Positions 37,010 to 49,420 of a stretch of 64,000 nt of DNA are shown one piece after another. The notes under the pieces were generated by a model. That model saw only the letters and a list, made by a program, of their open reading frames with translations, had not been told where the DNA came from and did no database searches. The DNA is taken from NCBI GenBank assembly GCA_006538405.1, contig BJKQ01000004.1, positions 2,976,001-3,040,000 of the forward strand. The letters are read 5' to 3'. Position 1 is the stretch's first letter. Each line of letters starts with the position of its first letter. This DNA comes from Hansfordia pulvinata. Its lineage: Eukaryota > Ascomycota > Sordariomycetes > Xylariales. The translations under genes and the position numbers were made by a program.

Positions 37010-38155
37010 AACAGGCCGCCGCTGGCCAGCACTCGGACGGGTCGGTCGATCGGTCGTCGCTGGTGGTCGTCCGTCTCCCAGCACACGCAAAGGTCCCCTC
37101 CTCCTCGAACTAGATCCCCCGCCGGCTGGACGCTACAAGGAAGGCCTAGTGCGCCTCTCTCCTTCACTTATTCTTCTGTGCCTCTCCCTCGCTCCCCACC
37201 TCAGGTGCCCGCCTTTTCTACACATCTCCAGAGTTTCCCCCATCTCCGTCCGTGGGGACCGCAGGCTGGCCCTGGCTCGTTACGGCGGGGGGATGGTGCC
37301 CGTGGCGTGGCGGGGCGGAGCGCACAGCGTCACAGCGTACGCAGTATGGAGTTATGGCGTATGGAGCATGGAGTTACATGGGTCTCTCTCTGTCTGCGTC
37401 GTGCATGCAGACCGAGCAGATACGACAGCTTTTACTCTCGCCTCGCGGGGGAGGGGGGGTCGTACGACAGCACCATTATATCCCTCGTGAGCCTAACCAC
37501 CCCTGCTTTCTACCACAGGAGCACATACACACTCTCGTACTTGTGGTTTTTTGGAGGATGAGTCGTAATAGGTGGTCACTCAGTCAGTACCTAGCAGGCG
37601 TGCGCGCATGGCTTTGTGTGCCGCGGGGGTGCCTGAAGATCACCGCGTGCGCGCCCGCACCCACCCACGCGCCCATGCACGCGCACGGAATCTTTTTTTT
37701 TTTTTTCACAGCCGTGCTGGGCCAGACCAGACCAGGGACCGGCCGGCCGGCGCCTTTCCTCGCCCCTGGCACCAGAGGAAGGCCGGAGACTAGGTAGATA
37801 GGTAAAGAGAACCATCTACTCGTAGACGGGATCCCTTTCGGCAGAAACCCTCTGTTCTCGTGCCCACCCCCTCCTGGGTGCTGGCAGCCGAGATCAGGCG
37901 CCGGCCCCTCCCCCCGTCCCCTCGTTGGCTGGGCCCGTGGAAGAAACAACACAAGAGGAAATCCCACAAGAACCGGCGGGCTGGGGGACGCCAGGCAGGC
38001 AGGCGGGCGGGTGTGTCAGTGTCAAGTGTCAGTGTCAAAAACGTCCAACTGACCCGGCATGGGAGCAAGACGAGTGCAAAACGGGCCCCATCGTCGTTGC
38101 TAGTTGGCTTTTAGGCCGTCAGACGGCGCCGTGCCGGGACCCATTTGGGGGGGAA

Positions 38156-38174
38156 GGGGGGGGGGGGGGGGGGG
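38156..38174. repeat. Poly-G run, 19 nt
   Basis: Perfect G homopolymer, preceded by G7AA at 38147-38155. Confidence 0.95.
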
Positions 38175-38456
38175 AGCCCACGAGCACTCGCATCGCGTAA
38201 CCCCGGACGCAGCGGGCTACATGCACTCGCCGCGGATCGTCGTCAGGTGTGTCAGGCTGGAAGGTCCGGGAGGGGCGTCGTACCCGATCACCTGCCTGCA
38301 CGATACGCCGCCTCCTTCGCCAGAGAACGCGCACGCGAAAGAGAGACTGAGAGAAAAGAGAACAAGGCTGGGTTGGAATGGGGGTTTCAACCTAGAGAGA
38401 GAGAGAGAGAAGCTACACATACGATAGCCGTGGGCAAACCCCCCCCCCTCCCCCTT

Positions 38457-38483
38457 GACTGACTGACTGACTGACTGACTGAC
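38457..38483. repeat. (GACT)n tetranucleotide repeat
   Basis: Nearly seven perfect units read directly. Confidence 0.95.
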
Positions 38484-38970
38484 AAGACATACAAAACCCC
38501 GATAGCCGGTCCGTCCGTCTAACTAGCGTTGAGGAGACGCCGAAGCCTCCTCCTCCTCCCGTCCCGCCTCCTCTTGCGAAACTGCCTACCCCCCCTGACT
38601 ATCAGGAAAGGAATTGCGACAGGTGACTTTATTGACAAACGGACGGGACGTCGGGCTGGCTCATGACCGACCAGGCATGATGGGATCAGGGGAGGGGGAA
38701 CGGGGTTTGCCTGGCGCTCGCTCGCGGCCGTCACGCTTCTCGTATAAGTGGTGCAGGCGGAGGAAAAGGTCAGGTAAGGTAGTACTGCGTTGTGCGTGTT
38801 AATAAGAGTCCGTTCTCAAGGTACTGTACCCAAAGCCGCCCGATAATGGAGGGGGGCCTGGTTCTCGCGTTCGAGAGGGCGCCACCCGAGGAACTACATG
38901 CCCAACTCGGTCTCGTGCGTGCTGTGTGCGTGTGTGTATGTGCGATCTGTAAACTGTGCTCGGCTGTATT

Positions 38971-39019
38971 CTGCTGTGCTGTGCGGTGCTGTGCGGTGCT
39001 GTGCTGTGCTGTGATGTGC
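38971..39019. repeat. TGTGC/GGTGC-type minisatellite
   Basis: Tandem five-base units, mostly GTGCT and GTGCG, run for about 50 bases. Confidence 0.85.
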
Positions 39020-39356
39020 CATCGTGTGCTGTGCGGTGGGCGTGCGCCGTGTGCTTGCCAGTCTCCCCCGAGGGGGGTGTACTCGTCGTACCCGGGAGGT
39101 GAGAGAGGTACTTCGCTCGTGTGCCTGTAGGTACGAGTCTGATCGGCAGCCCGGTCGAGTTTTCACGATCGACGACTCTGGGGAAATGGCACCAAGAGAG
39201 CCACAGCGCGAGAGAGAGAGAGGATAAACCCGCCCACTTCGCAGCGCCCTTTCCCCACTTTATTAACCACCCGTTCCCACCACACATCGGAAATCGACAC
39301 TACTCGCACCAGGCGGACATCACCTACTGCTTTCGTGCCCGCCCTGCGAGCGCCCG

Positions 39357-39374
39357 CCCCCCCCCCCCCCCCCC
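39357..39374. repeat. Poly-C run, 18 nt
   Basis: Perfect C homopolymer read directly. Confidence 0.95.
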
Positions 39375-39499
39375 ACCCTGACAGCGCCTCTGGGCACCCG
39401 CTGGTTGAAATCTCAGGGAAGATGCCGAAGGCGACGCCCTCATGCCGCTTCAGGAAGGTTTCGCTTCGTTCTCCCCCATCCCGCCCCGCCGCCCTCTCC

Positions 39500-39567
39500 A
39501 CGGGCGATCCGGCCTGCCCACGGCGACGGGCGATCCGGCCTGCCCACGGCGACGGGCGATCCGGCCT
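39500..39567. repeat. 26-bp minisatellite, about 2.6 copies
   Basis: The unit begins CGGGCGATCCGGCCTGCCCA and ends CGGCGA. Copies start at 39501 and 39527, and a partial third at 39553. No difference was seen between the complete copies. Confidence 0.9.
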
Positions 39568-40537
39568 CTCACCCTGGCCGCTTCTGTATGCCCAATGTGG
39601 TACTCTTGGAACATGGCGTCGCCAGCGCGAAAGGCAGGCACGCAGCCATCTCGAATTGTCAACTAGATCGTAAATACACAGGTATCAGGCCTGATGCTAG
39701 GGGAGAGAAGACGAAAGACAGAGAGAAAAGAGGAAGATTGGCAATGAACGCTTTCATCATCTGCCGGCAGCCTCGTCATTCTACAGTCATCACACAATGG
39801 ACATCGGAAATCGGACAATAATTAAGGTTTGACAGTGTCTATTCGGATGCTTCGACCAGCACCGCTCAGGACTGGCCGAGGGGCCAGTCGTGGCCAGGCA
39901 CCCGGCTGCTGGACCCTGGGTCTATGGTAGTGGAAACCTTGATTCAGGAAAAATTTCATCGGCCTTCCTTGCCGTCCGGGCCAGCCCCGGCTCTCTTGAG
40001 ACCTTCCATCATGCAAGTTCCCATGCAGGGGACCGTTTGGAAGAACGCCTTGACCAACCCATGGTACAACCTCTGGGTCCGTGATTCCCGTCATGCGGTT
40101 CTCCCTTCCATCATGCCGATTCCTTGCTCCCTTGTCCCAACATGTCTTCCGATGATGCCATTGGATGGTAAAACAAAAAACGTCCTCGGCACGCTGCTTC
40201 GCTCAAGCAGTGACCAGACGCAAATAACAATCCTCATGCCAATGACCCCGTGATACGCCCACCGCTGAAGCCGAGATGATAAATAAAAAACGAGAAACTT
40301 TTGTGATGCTGCGCGCCGGTATATGATTCTTGTACAGGGAAAAGGTGAAAAAGGGAATTGGGCGTGTTCGTAGGTGCCGAGCCGTTTGTGACAGTATGTT
40401 GAACAGTAGTAAGGAGTGAGTCGTGTTGAGCCGTTGATTTAAACAAGGTATGCCATGGGTATAAAAAAATAAGAGTGGCGAAGGGTTGATGGAGAGAAAG
40501 GGTTAAAAGTGTTGTCGTACAGAGCACGCTCGAGGGC

Positions 40538-40954
40538 TTAGTGGGAGCGGCGTCGTTGAACATGCTCAAATGAGCTGGCGTAGTCTCTTAATTGTTGCTT
40601 GGCGTTGCTCGACAGTTGCGTCGTCTCATTCGCCGAGGTGGTGCTTTGTAGGGAGTAGAGGCTGCTGTAGGAACTCGAGGGGGTAAGGACTTGGGTCGAG
40701 GTGGACGAGGCTTCTGCTCCGGGTGCCATGGAGACCGAGGCCTTGGTGAAGTCGTATGCGGGCGCGAGGTACAGACCACCGTGGGGCCGGGAGGAGCTGG
40801 CCAGGGCCGGAGACTGGGCGGGCGTTGATGTCGTTGAGGAGGTGGACTTCTCAAAGTCGGACAGCCTGCAAGATTCGGAGCAGTAGGTCGCTCCCTCCGT
40901 CTGCCTGTCACACGCCAGGCAGAACTGGTGTTCCCAAGACAGATCGGCAGACAT
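40538..40954 (-). CDS. Ecl1-type small zinc-binding protein (life-span regulatory factor family)
   Basis: A single-exon minus-strand frame of 138 aa begins MSADLSWEHQFCLACDRQ and ends HVQRRRSH. The N terminus has the Ecl1-family zinc motif with Cys12, Cys15, Cys25 and Cys29 (CLACDRQTEGATYCSESC), directly followed by RLSDFEKS. The rest is serine/threonine-rich and disordered, with a short basic end, as in other family members. In fission yeast, Ecl1-family proteins lengthen chronological lifespan and respond to zinc, sulfur or nitrogen limitation. The role in filamentous fungi is less clear. It is the only convincing gene in a 34-kb stretch, and the long flanks may hold long UTRs or regulatory DNA. 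The start is the only ATG ahead of the zinc motif in this frame. Confidence 0.88.
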   Translation of the reverse strand: MSADLSWEHQFCLACDRQTEGATYCSESCRLSDFEKSTSSTTSTPAQSPALASSSRPHGGLYLAPAYDFTKASVSMAPGAEASSTSTQVLTPSSSYSSLYSLQSTTSANETTQLSSNAKQQLRDYASSFEHVQRRRSH

Positions 40955-41914
40955 TGTAGCTGGCGTATGTGTGGGAGGGTGGCAGGTGATGTGGTTGTGT
41001 GTGGTGTTGACTAGAAGCGCTGTGTTCAGGTCGAGATCCCGGGGAGGGGAAGGAGTGGTGAGGGCGACGAGCGAGTTTATAGCCGTCGATGATGCAGGGC
41101 TTCGCAGGGCGGGCGAGCAGCAGCAGATTTAAGCAAGGTGGCGAAGCGGGCCGGCAGGATGGGCTTGAAGGCGAAGTCGAGATTTCACGTCTAGGCTATG
41201 ACTGGGTTCAAGGCCGAGGGGCAAGTGGCGAGACAGTCCCGAGGATGGATCTGACGCGGCGTGGTGTGTGTGGGCTGGGCCTGGGTAGGCGAAGAGATGG
41301 TGGTTCCGGCTGGGAAGTTTGCGTGATGGGTGGACTGGTTGATGCAAAGAGAGTCGATTGGAGAGTCGTCAAGAGTCAGGACGAGGCAAGGAATGGTCAG
41401 TCAGTCGTGGATATGGAAGCAAGATCGAAAGGATGGTGGTCAAGAAGAGGCGGCGGAGATGGGCTCATATGTATAATCAGCCGATGTACGTATAAAATCG
41501 TACGGACGCTGGAGTGGAGTGGACCAGACAGCGCTGGCGAGGGAAAGCGAAGGGGGTACGTACCCATGCTCAGGTGGGCTGTCGTGCCTGCCTGTGCAAC
41601 AGGGCAGCCGCAGGCCCCAAGCGTGATGTAGACTCGCGCCATCATTGCGTGCGAAGGTACGGATGCGCGCACGCTGGCGGTGCTGGCAGCCCAGTGGATT
41701 ACCCGCAGCCCGCACAGGTGCACGAACCCACAGTGACCCGCTGTCAACCCGCTTGTACAGGGCACGGCGTACGAGTGTGAGTGTCCGGGCTGGGCGGGCA
41801 GGTGGGGCTGGGCGCTCCGATGGGCGATGGGCTACTGCCCAGGCTGGCTGGCTTGAAGGAGGGAGGGTGAGTCAAGGTCTGCTGGCGTCACCCCCTCTTG
41901 CCCGCAAGAGCAAA

Positions 41915-41933
41915 CCCCCCCCCCCCCCCCCCC
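41915..41933. repeat. Poly-C run, 19 nt
   Basis: Perfect C homopolymer read directly. Confidence 0.95.
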
Positions 41934-42780
41934 GAGCCCCGGCTTAGCACAAAGCCTCGCGGCGGCGGCGTTGAGCCCTGCGGCGTCGGCCTGCAAAGGC
42001 AGTGTCTTGGGCCAGTCAGCCCAGGCGGGCCCCGGTCTTGAACCGGCTTGCGCAATGGACGGGCTGCAGAGGGGTGTGATCGTAGCGGGCAGCCGCCCAT
42101 GTCGAGCCTGCTTCGGTCCTTGCAGGTACGGGGGTACCTGCGCGAGAAGATACGTGGGTACGCAGGTACGAGTACTCTTCCGTCCTCGCGGTGGGGGCTG
42201 CAGCTACAGGTGGCGCTAGGCTGGTCGGGCGATAGCGTATCATGCCTCCGCTGATCGGTGGTGGGGACGTCGGGCGTTCTGGCAAGGATGGTGACAGGGA
42301 AAGTGAGCAGGGCAGGCGTAGCAGGCACGCAAGGGCGAGGGTGGCTGCTGCAGTCCACTGAGAACGGGCGACCTTACGAGTACCGTATCTCCAGCAGAAG
42401 CAGCAACATACGAGCGTCGACCGTTCGCGATGAACCGTCAGACGCCAGAGACGGAGCGAGGAGCTGCTCTGGAGTAGGTACGTAGCTGCTACGGTACCTA
42501 CGGGCCTCGCTCTGACAGACTGGCACCTCCCAGATTTGCAGCGCCCACGAGAATCCAGACACTGAGCTCGTGGTGTGCTCACCAGCGCTTCGTATGAGTG
42601 ACTGGGACGGAGAAAAAGCCTTTCTGCGACTGCATCGTTGCTGCGGACGGTCCCCTGAGACCATATTGCGTAGAGCACAGTATCCGAGTACGTACAACCG
42701 AGTGATGACTGATGACTGAACCGGCCGTCAGTCGGTGCGCCGGCACCGGCATCGCAAGGACACCGACCTACTCGTGATCC

Positions 42781-42842
42781 AGCACCGGCACCCAGATCAA
42801 GCACCAGCACCGGCGCCGGCACCAGCACCAGCACCAGCACCA
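42781..42842. repeat. CACCAG/CACCGG hexanucleotide-type repeat
   Basis: GC-rich array of variant hexamers, CACCAG and CACCGG, continuing as CGCCAG units to about 42905. Confidence 0.85.
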
Positions 42843-44312
42843 GGGATTCGCACCGCGCCAGCGCCAGCGCCAACGCCGCCAGCGCCGGCGCTCGCGCCAG
42901 AATCCAGCGCCCGGGCCAGGCGAGGTCGCAGCCAGGTCAGGCCCTCCGGGTGCGCTGACTGATGACCTCTCTGGGCCATTCTCCCTTCAGTGTACGCAGA
43001 AGCCGGGCCAGTGCCCCAAACCGGACAAGCCAAGCAGGGCCGCTGGGCCTGTCACGGGAGCGGCCCTCTAGACAAAAATTTTCTGCGAGCCACCAGGGCT
43101 GTCAAAGGCTGCTGGGGCCGCCCCCGGGAGAGACTGGCTGTGGTCGTGTCATCGGCACGGACGGGGCCGCTGATGACCGCGCCGGAGGCCATGGCGACAG
43201 AGCCAGAGGCGAGACCAAGACTCTGGAGATTGGGAGCAGGAGAAAAAAATTTAGTTTCTAAGAGTCGCCTGCTCCTTTGCCACGGCCGGGCTTGTACGTT
43301 TCGAGTTCCTTGGTCCGGTTTTCTCTGCCGGCCATGGAGCCTATCTCCGTCCCGTAAGCCCTGGGGACGCCCCCAGTAAGGGACTACGGGCGCCTGAGTA
43401 ACTTCCAGGGGGAGGGGTGTTCCTGTGTCCGCAAGCTCCAGTCGCGGGCGGAGCACTTCGATCCCTCACGCCCGTCGCTCTCGCCTTCTCGCTATCCGCC
43501 CGAATTCCGATTAAACTCGGGGCCAATGGCTCGGGGTGGAAGGGGGCCTCTTCTGGGAATAAAATGGAGAGAGAAAAAAAAACCAGAGATTGCCCCATTG
43601 CCAAACCTTGCCTCCGGATGAAGGATGTCGAAATTTTCTCTTCCTGTCGCCTGGTCTGAGTGACTCAAACTTTTTTCTTTATTTCGCGATTGAGCACGAC
43701 ATTCGAGCCCGAGATCGCAACGGGGCGCCGCGTGCATTACGAGCATGCTCACGAAGGCGAGGCCCACGGACGGATCCCTTGGGATGGTACTTGCGGATAG
43801 ACGGAGCCTTGGGAGGTGGCGAACGGAGCGTCTGTCCTCCGTTTTCCGTTGGCTGCTGGTTAGATGGTACTTTTAGACTCTTCAAGAGAGTGCGCCTTGT
43901 CTTGGGAGTGATGAGGTACGAGTACCGCAAAGGCTTCTAGACTGCGTGAGCCTGCGCCCATCGCAGCGGAGGACTGCGAGTCCCTGTACTCGACAGCATT
44001 ACGTAGCCGACCCCCTACGAGCGGGTTTCAGGCAGTGGAGGTACGAGCCTGGCAACCGTCTTGGTCTGCGTGCGAGCAAGTACCTTCTTCACTCAGGTAT
44101 CAACCCACGATGGTGCGCCCCTGGCAGTCTCGCAGTCTTTGTAGCCAGGGCCACGCATCAGCCCGAATCCACAACGGCTCCCTCAGATGGAGACGGGGTG
44201 GATCGACGGAGAGCCCTTGTGCCGTCAAGAGTCATTCCACAGATTGCAGAGCGGGTACCCGCCCATTCGCTCGCTCGCTGATTCTCTCGCGCGCGCGGCC
44301 CCGGCAGCACGT

Positions 44313-44324
44313 GGGGGGGGGGGG
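44313..44324. repeat. Poly-G run, 12 nt
   Basis: Perfect G homopolymer. A (GAGT)n tetranucleotide array follows at 44341-44356. Confidence 0.95.
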
Positions 44325-44652
44325 TTCAAGCGGATGGGTGAGTGAGTGAGTGAGTGATGGGTGTGGTGAGAGACTGCGACTAGTGCGCCCCTGGTCAGTA
44401 CCGTAGGTACGAGTATTCTCGTTATGGGAATCGGCCACGAGAAGGTACCCGCACATACTTACACTCATCGCAGCCAAGCAGACCAGGCCGGAAGGACTCT
44501 GCTTTTTTTTTTGGTTCCGTTGGACGGCCGGACGAACGAGCGAACAAGCGAACAAACAGGATACGGACGTACGTGCTCACATCCATGTGTACGACGACCA
44601 GCCCGTGAGCCGAGTCTTGATTGCATCGTTCGTGAGTCGTCGGGCGTGACAG

Positions 44653-44688
44653 TCTGTCTGTCTGTCTGCCTGTCTGTCGCCAAAGACC
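44653..44688. repeat. (GTCT)n tetranucleotide repeat
   Basis: Nine units with one GCCT variant. A related (CTGC)n array lies at 45411-45432 and (GTCT)n units recur near 47908-47938. Confidence 0.9.
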
Positions 44689-45773
44689 CTCTTGTCGCCT
44701 CTTGCGACTCATCATCTTGTCGCCCCTGGCCCCCCGGTCTCACACCGTTGGATGCAGCCCACCACAAAGGCCTTTTACTCACTCACTCACTCACACCCTC
44801 GATCACTCCTACACATGGACATATGGTCAAGAGGGTGGCTGACTGGCACAGCAGAGCGAGAAAGAAGAGGGCCCGGATGGATAGGACAGGTGGTACTCCG
44901 TACGGGCGGGGAACTAGTGGCTGTCCATCAGGGTCTTCCCGTCTTGGGGACAATCTCTGTGATGCTACTCCGACCGACACTGAGGACAACCCAGCACAGA
45001 TGTGCATGATGGGTATACCAAGAAGAAGAAGAAGAGTCAGGCCGTCGCTACGGGCATCGCGCAGCCGCGATCTGCCAGTCGCTGAAATGTCAATGCGTCT
45101 CAGAGGCTGCTGACGTGACACTGCTTTCCCGAGAGCCCCTCCCCTCCCCGTCGTTTTAGGCGGCTGGGCTTATCATTATTATTGCTGCGAGCGAGTGCTC
45201 GCTCGTACGAGTACCTATGCTATAGCGCGCCGATCCCATCCAGGATGGTTCGGATCCACGCGCTTGTTGTTGTCGACGTGCGAATCCCCAGGCGCCGCAT
45301 GTCTCCGTGAGATGCGATGCCCTGGCGACGTTGCGCGTCCCCGGCTCGGTTCATCATCAGGCGGTCCACTTGTTCATGCCGGCCATCTGCCCGTCTGCCT
45401 GTCCACCTATCTGCCTGCCTGCCTGCCTGCCTGTCAGTCTGTCCGTCTGTCTGTGGCCATACGGCGCATCCATACTACGCCGGGATAAGATGGGATGGGA
45501 TGGGCCGAGGCGAGGGTGCCCGAACATGCAACCGGCCACTTTCGAGCGAGAAAGGAAAAACCACATGGACGAATGAACAAGGCACGGCTCCCTCGCCCTG
45601 TTCTTTTCTGCCCTGTTCTGCCCAGTCCTGCCTGCTCTCTGGTTAGTGGTCGCGAGTCTGCAGGTCTTGCAGGAGAGTGAGGCCTCTGATTGGTCTTTGC
45701 GACGACTCTGGCAATCTCTGGGCCGGCGCATGAGGTTGTATCAGCAAATATGGGGTTCGGTTCGTCTGCGCTG

Positions 45774-45804
45774 CCACACACACACACACGCACACACACA
45801 CACA
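45774..45804. repeat. (CA)n microsatellite
   Basis: CA array with one CG interruption. A second CA array lies at 47377-47402. Confidence 0.9.
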
Positions 45805-45929
45805 CTCTCTCTCTTTTTCTCAACTATGAATGACAGGCCTCTCGTATTGGCCTGATCTACCATCACCACCACCAATCTGACCACTTGGGTCATGCCACCG
45901 TCCATCGTGCCCGGCGCGGGGTGGGAAAG

Positions 45930-45943
45930 CCCCCCCCCCCCCC
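45930..45943. repeat. Poly-C run, 14 nt
   Basis: Perfect C homopolymer read directly. Confidence 0.95.
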
Positions 45944-46728
45944 ATTACGAATACTCCGTACGCCAACTGCTTCTTTGGGGCCTGGGTTGGGGCCAAGACG
46001 CTGCCGGCCACCCTGCCACCCTGTCAGGGCCGCCGACGAGGCCCCCCCAGAATCATTAGCCGCTCGTTGTTGCATCCACACGGGGTATTAGTGGTGCCTC
46101 GCTCGATGCTGCCGTGCCATGCCCTGCCCATCGCATTACCACGCCATGCATGCCACCACACCACGCCTCGACCCAACTGGACTCGACTTGAATGCTTGCC
46201 TGTCAGCCTGCTTCGTCACGACGAGAGGGTTGGCTGGCTGGCTGGCTCCGTATCTCCTTACCCCCTCCTCCTCCACTTCCACTTGCAACAAGCGTGTACG
46301 TACGTCCCTGACATCATCTCCCAGTGCCGGGTCAGACAGGCAGCGCCGCTGCGGCTGCAGGCGAAGCGAAAGACGACTGGCTGGCTGGCTCCAGTTGAGG
46401 TTCGTCCGCCGGGCCCTCGTCGATGCGACCCGGCGCATTCACCCCCAAGCCTCGCCTGTGCCTTGCATTCGCTTCTCAAGCCACCGTGCTCTGCAAGTCC
46501 CCTTCCTCTCCCCCTTCATCCTCACTACCCTTTCACGTACTTGTACCCCAGGTAACATGACATACCTAGCATATAAGCTGTCTTTTTTTTCCCCCCTCTC
46601 TCGCCATTCTCTCTCTCAATGGGCCTTGCTCGGCTTACCGAATGTGGATAAAGGGCTCATCAATGTCCGGCCGTGGCTCTTTTTGCGGGGTGGGGCGGGC
46701 GTTGAACGAGTGCTCGTACTGTACCTAC

Positions 46729-46747
46729 CAGATACGTACCGTATCTG
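46729..46747. repeat. Short inverted repeat CAGATACG-TAC-CGTATCTG
   Basis: Perfect 8-nt arms around a 3-nt spacer, inside a cluster of GTACCTAC, GTACCTAA and TACTCGTA elements (46700-46820). Confidence 0.9.
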
Positions 46748-46839
46748 TGTACCTAACGGAGTACTCGTAGTAGGAACGTTTCCCCTAGGAGATACGGAGC
46801 CACGGAGCTTTTAGGTACGGTACGGAGTGTGATGGGAAA

Positions 46840-46877
46840 CTCCTCCTCCTCCTCCTCCTCCTCCCCTTCCTCCTCCT
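46840..46877. repeat. (CTC)n trinucleotide repeat
   Basis: About eight CTC units, then CCCCTT, then further CCT units. Confidence 0.9.
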
Positions 46878-49372
46878 CGCCCCGGCTGCCGCATCAATGG
46901 CCATGCACAAAAGAGTCCCTCATGCGTACGACATAGTACATACTACAGTCGTAGCAAGTTGCTGTCAACCTGATAATGAAGGGGAAATCGTTGCCCGGCT
47001 CTCCAAGGCTCGATGCCCCCCCGGCCCGGCCTCGACCCCGGCCCATACCTTGAATTAGCGGCGCGTCTCCATGCCCTGTGCCCGTTGATCGATTCACATG
47101 TCTCTCCCTCTCTGTGTGTGTAAGTGTCTGTGTGTGTGTATACACGCCAGCAGACGACTACTCGTACGTGCTTTGCCTGGATGAGCCACGCAGCGGCGAC
47201 GGCGACGGCGTAATCAGCGTGACGATCACGACCCTCATCCCGCGGCTAGCTCTGGGGTACGGGTATCGTATGCCTCTCTTCAGCAAAGCACGACGAGCTA
47301 TTGCTCTTGTGGGCCGTCCAGCCCTCCCATGTTGTCGCAACCCTTTGTCTGTATCTCTCTCAAAGAGAACACAAACCAGACACACACACACACACACACA
47401 CAAGCACATACCCCTGCCGGCTCTCCGCTTTTCCCGCTCGGCAGCTATCAACACTTGCGCTCGACGCGGCTTAGCAGTTCGCCCTTTCGACGCTATGCCG
47501 CCTTCGATTCTTCCCGCATCTCGAGACCGGGGTCTGGTCAGTCTGCCCCATGCCAATGCCATGCAGGGTTACCTCTTGTGCCTCTCTCTCTCATTTCGCT
47601 CTATTTCTCTCTCTCTCTCTCTCTGTCTCTCCCTGATTCTGCACGCCGGAACGAGGAAACGAGCTGCGGCATGATAACGAGTACGAACTCGTAGGACACG
47701 GAGCAAAGATAGGCCTTGTTCCCGGCCGGCGGGTGGGCGGCGGCGGAGGCGGAGGCGGAGGAGGAGGGCAGGGATGTTTTGTCATGTACTCGGACCCCGT
47801 ACGAGTGTGTTGCCACGGGGGGGGGCTCACTAGAGGACGCCTCCATGTCGCATCGCCACTGCAGATTTTCTCTCTCGGGGTCTTGATCCTATCTCTCTCT
47901 ATTCCGTCTATCTGTCTGTCTGTCTGTATGTCTGTCTGCCTCCATATCTCTCTCATGACGCGTTCCGCCGGCAAAGTCCCACACCCAACATCACAGCACT
48001 CAATCACATGTCCGCCGCCCAGCGCTGGCCCGGCCGGGGGGGTTGTCTCTGTCTGTCCCACAGATGGGGCCGACGAGGAATGGAAGGGGTCCTTGTCAAG
48101 TTCCCTGCGCTCGGTCCCGCGAATCCACACGGAGCTCGGTGCGATGCGATGCTCGCCGCGCGAGTACGGATACGTACTCGTGCTCTGCAGGAGCCGGCGC
48201 CTCATCACACGCCACGGCTCTCGCAGAGGCCTCGTAGGTACGAGTAGAGTCGATCCCCGTAGCCCGTAGCCTCGCCCTCACCTACCTGTTGGTGGGTGCC
48301 TTTTCTTTGATATACGGATAGTAGTTGTCGGTACGAGTAGATCTCACCCATGCTCGCCCCGATCTGGTGAGCATCCAATCTCCCTCACAGGTACTCGTAC
48401 GAGGAGTGCAGTGCTCGTACGGGCTTGTGAGCGTACATGACGCTTTACACCGTGTGTCTTTTTATTTCTTCTTTCTTTCTTTTGTTTCTTAATTTAAGCC
48501 TACTCGGGCACGTCGAAGAAGCGATATCTGTACTGAATTGAAGATTTTTCTACTCCGTACATGATTTTCTCTTCCCGCTTTTTACCCACAAGACTACGGC
48601 CCGGCCCCCAGCTTCCAAGGTCAAGGTTGTCTGCCGCCCCGGCCGACGGTGATTGATAAGGATGGCGATATCAATTTCTGGGGCGCATTCATCCTCTGTG
48701 GGTAAGGTGGGCTGGCAGTATGCGTACCAGGTTCCCGTGGTTCCCACAGCGGGAGGCTTTGCGGGTCTCGCTCCAGCCCGTCTGTCCTTCCTCCCGTCAC
48801 GAACAATTGGGGCCGTCCGATTTTTCATCATCTTTGTTATTTTTTGCTTGGAGGGTCAAGACGCCTTCCACTCTCACTCTCACTCTCTCTCTATTTCTCT
48901 GCTTCAAGGGCCGTGTAATACATGCACATGGCACTGTGGCGGCAGTTTGGTTCTAATAAGAGTGCAGCAGCCGCAGCAGCTCACCGGGGCGAGTGACGTC
49001 TTTTGGTCTGGTCTGATGTGCTCGTTTCGTTCGTCAGGGGGGGTCGCTGCCGGTCGCTCGCTTACACATCACACGAGGTGTGCAAAGTGCCGATCTCTCG
49101 AGTCCACCACCTAATAACTAGCCGTAATCCGTACAGCTACTACGTATCCTTGTAGAGAGAGAGACTGCTACTCGTACAAGGGTAGCTGCTCAATCGCTCG
49201 TCCGTGTCTTGGTGGCCTTTTGCTGCCATCTCTGGGGTATACTCGTACATCCCCTCCCCTCACATGTCGAGACGAGGCACGTGGGGGCTGAGACATGTCT
49301 GAGCACACGAGGCAGTCTCGGACCGTCAACACCAGTCGCGAACTGATCGGCACCCGGCCGTTCTGACAGCAG

Positions 49373-49376
<4 letters not shown>

Positions 49377-49419
<43 letters not shown>
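49377..49419. repeat. (GA)n microsatellite
   Basis: About 20 GA units read directly, with one AA interruption at the left edge. Confidence 0.95.

Positions 49420-49420
<1 letters not shown>

Larger units (their letters stand above)
27071..40537. other. Gene-poor region 1 (13.5 kb)
   Basis: Between the aldolase gene and the Ecl1-type gene I find no open frame with a recognisable domain. The longest (36312-37490) reads through CAG, CTG and CACAGT repeats. The region holds at least 15 TACGAGTA/TACTCGTA copies, several poly-C, poly-G and poly-T runs, and many tri-, tetra- and hexanucleotide repeats. One patch (34711-35430, minus) has somewhat protein-like composition and is listed separately. 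Confidence 0.6.

Noticed and set aside
36312..37490. Longest open frame (392 codons) in gene-poor region 1, plus strand
   Set aside because: It runs through CACAGT, CAG and CTG repeats, giving artificial VTVTV, Q and A runs. It has no domain and no gene-like start context.
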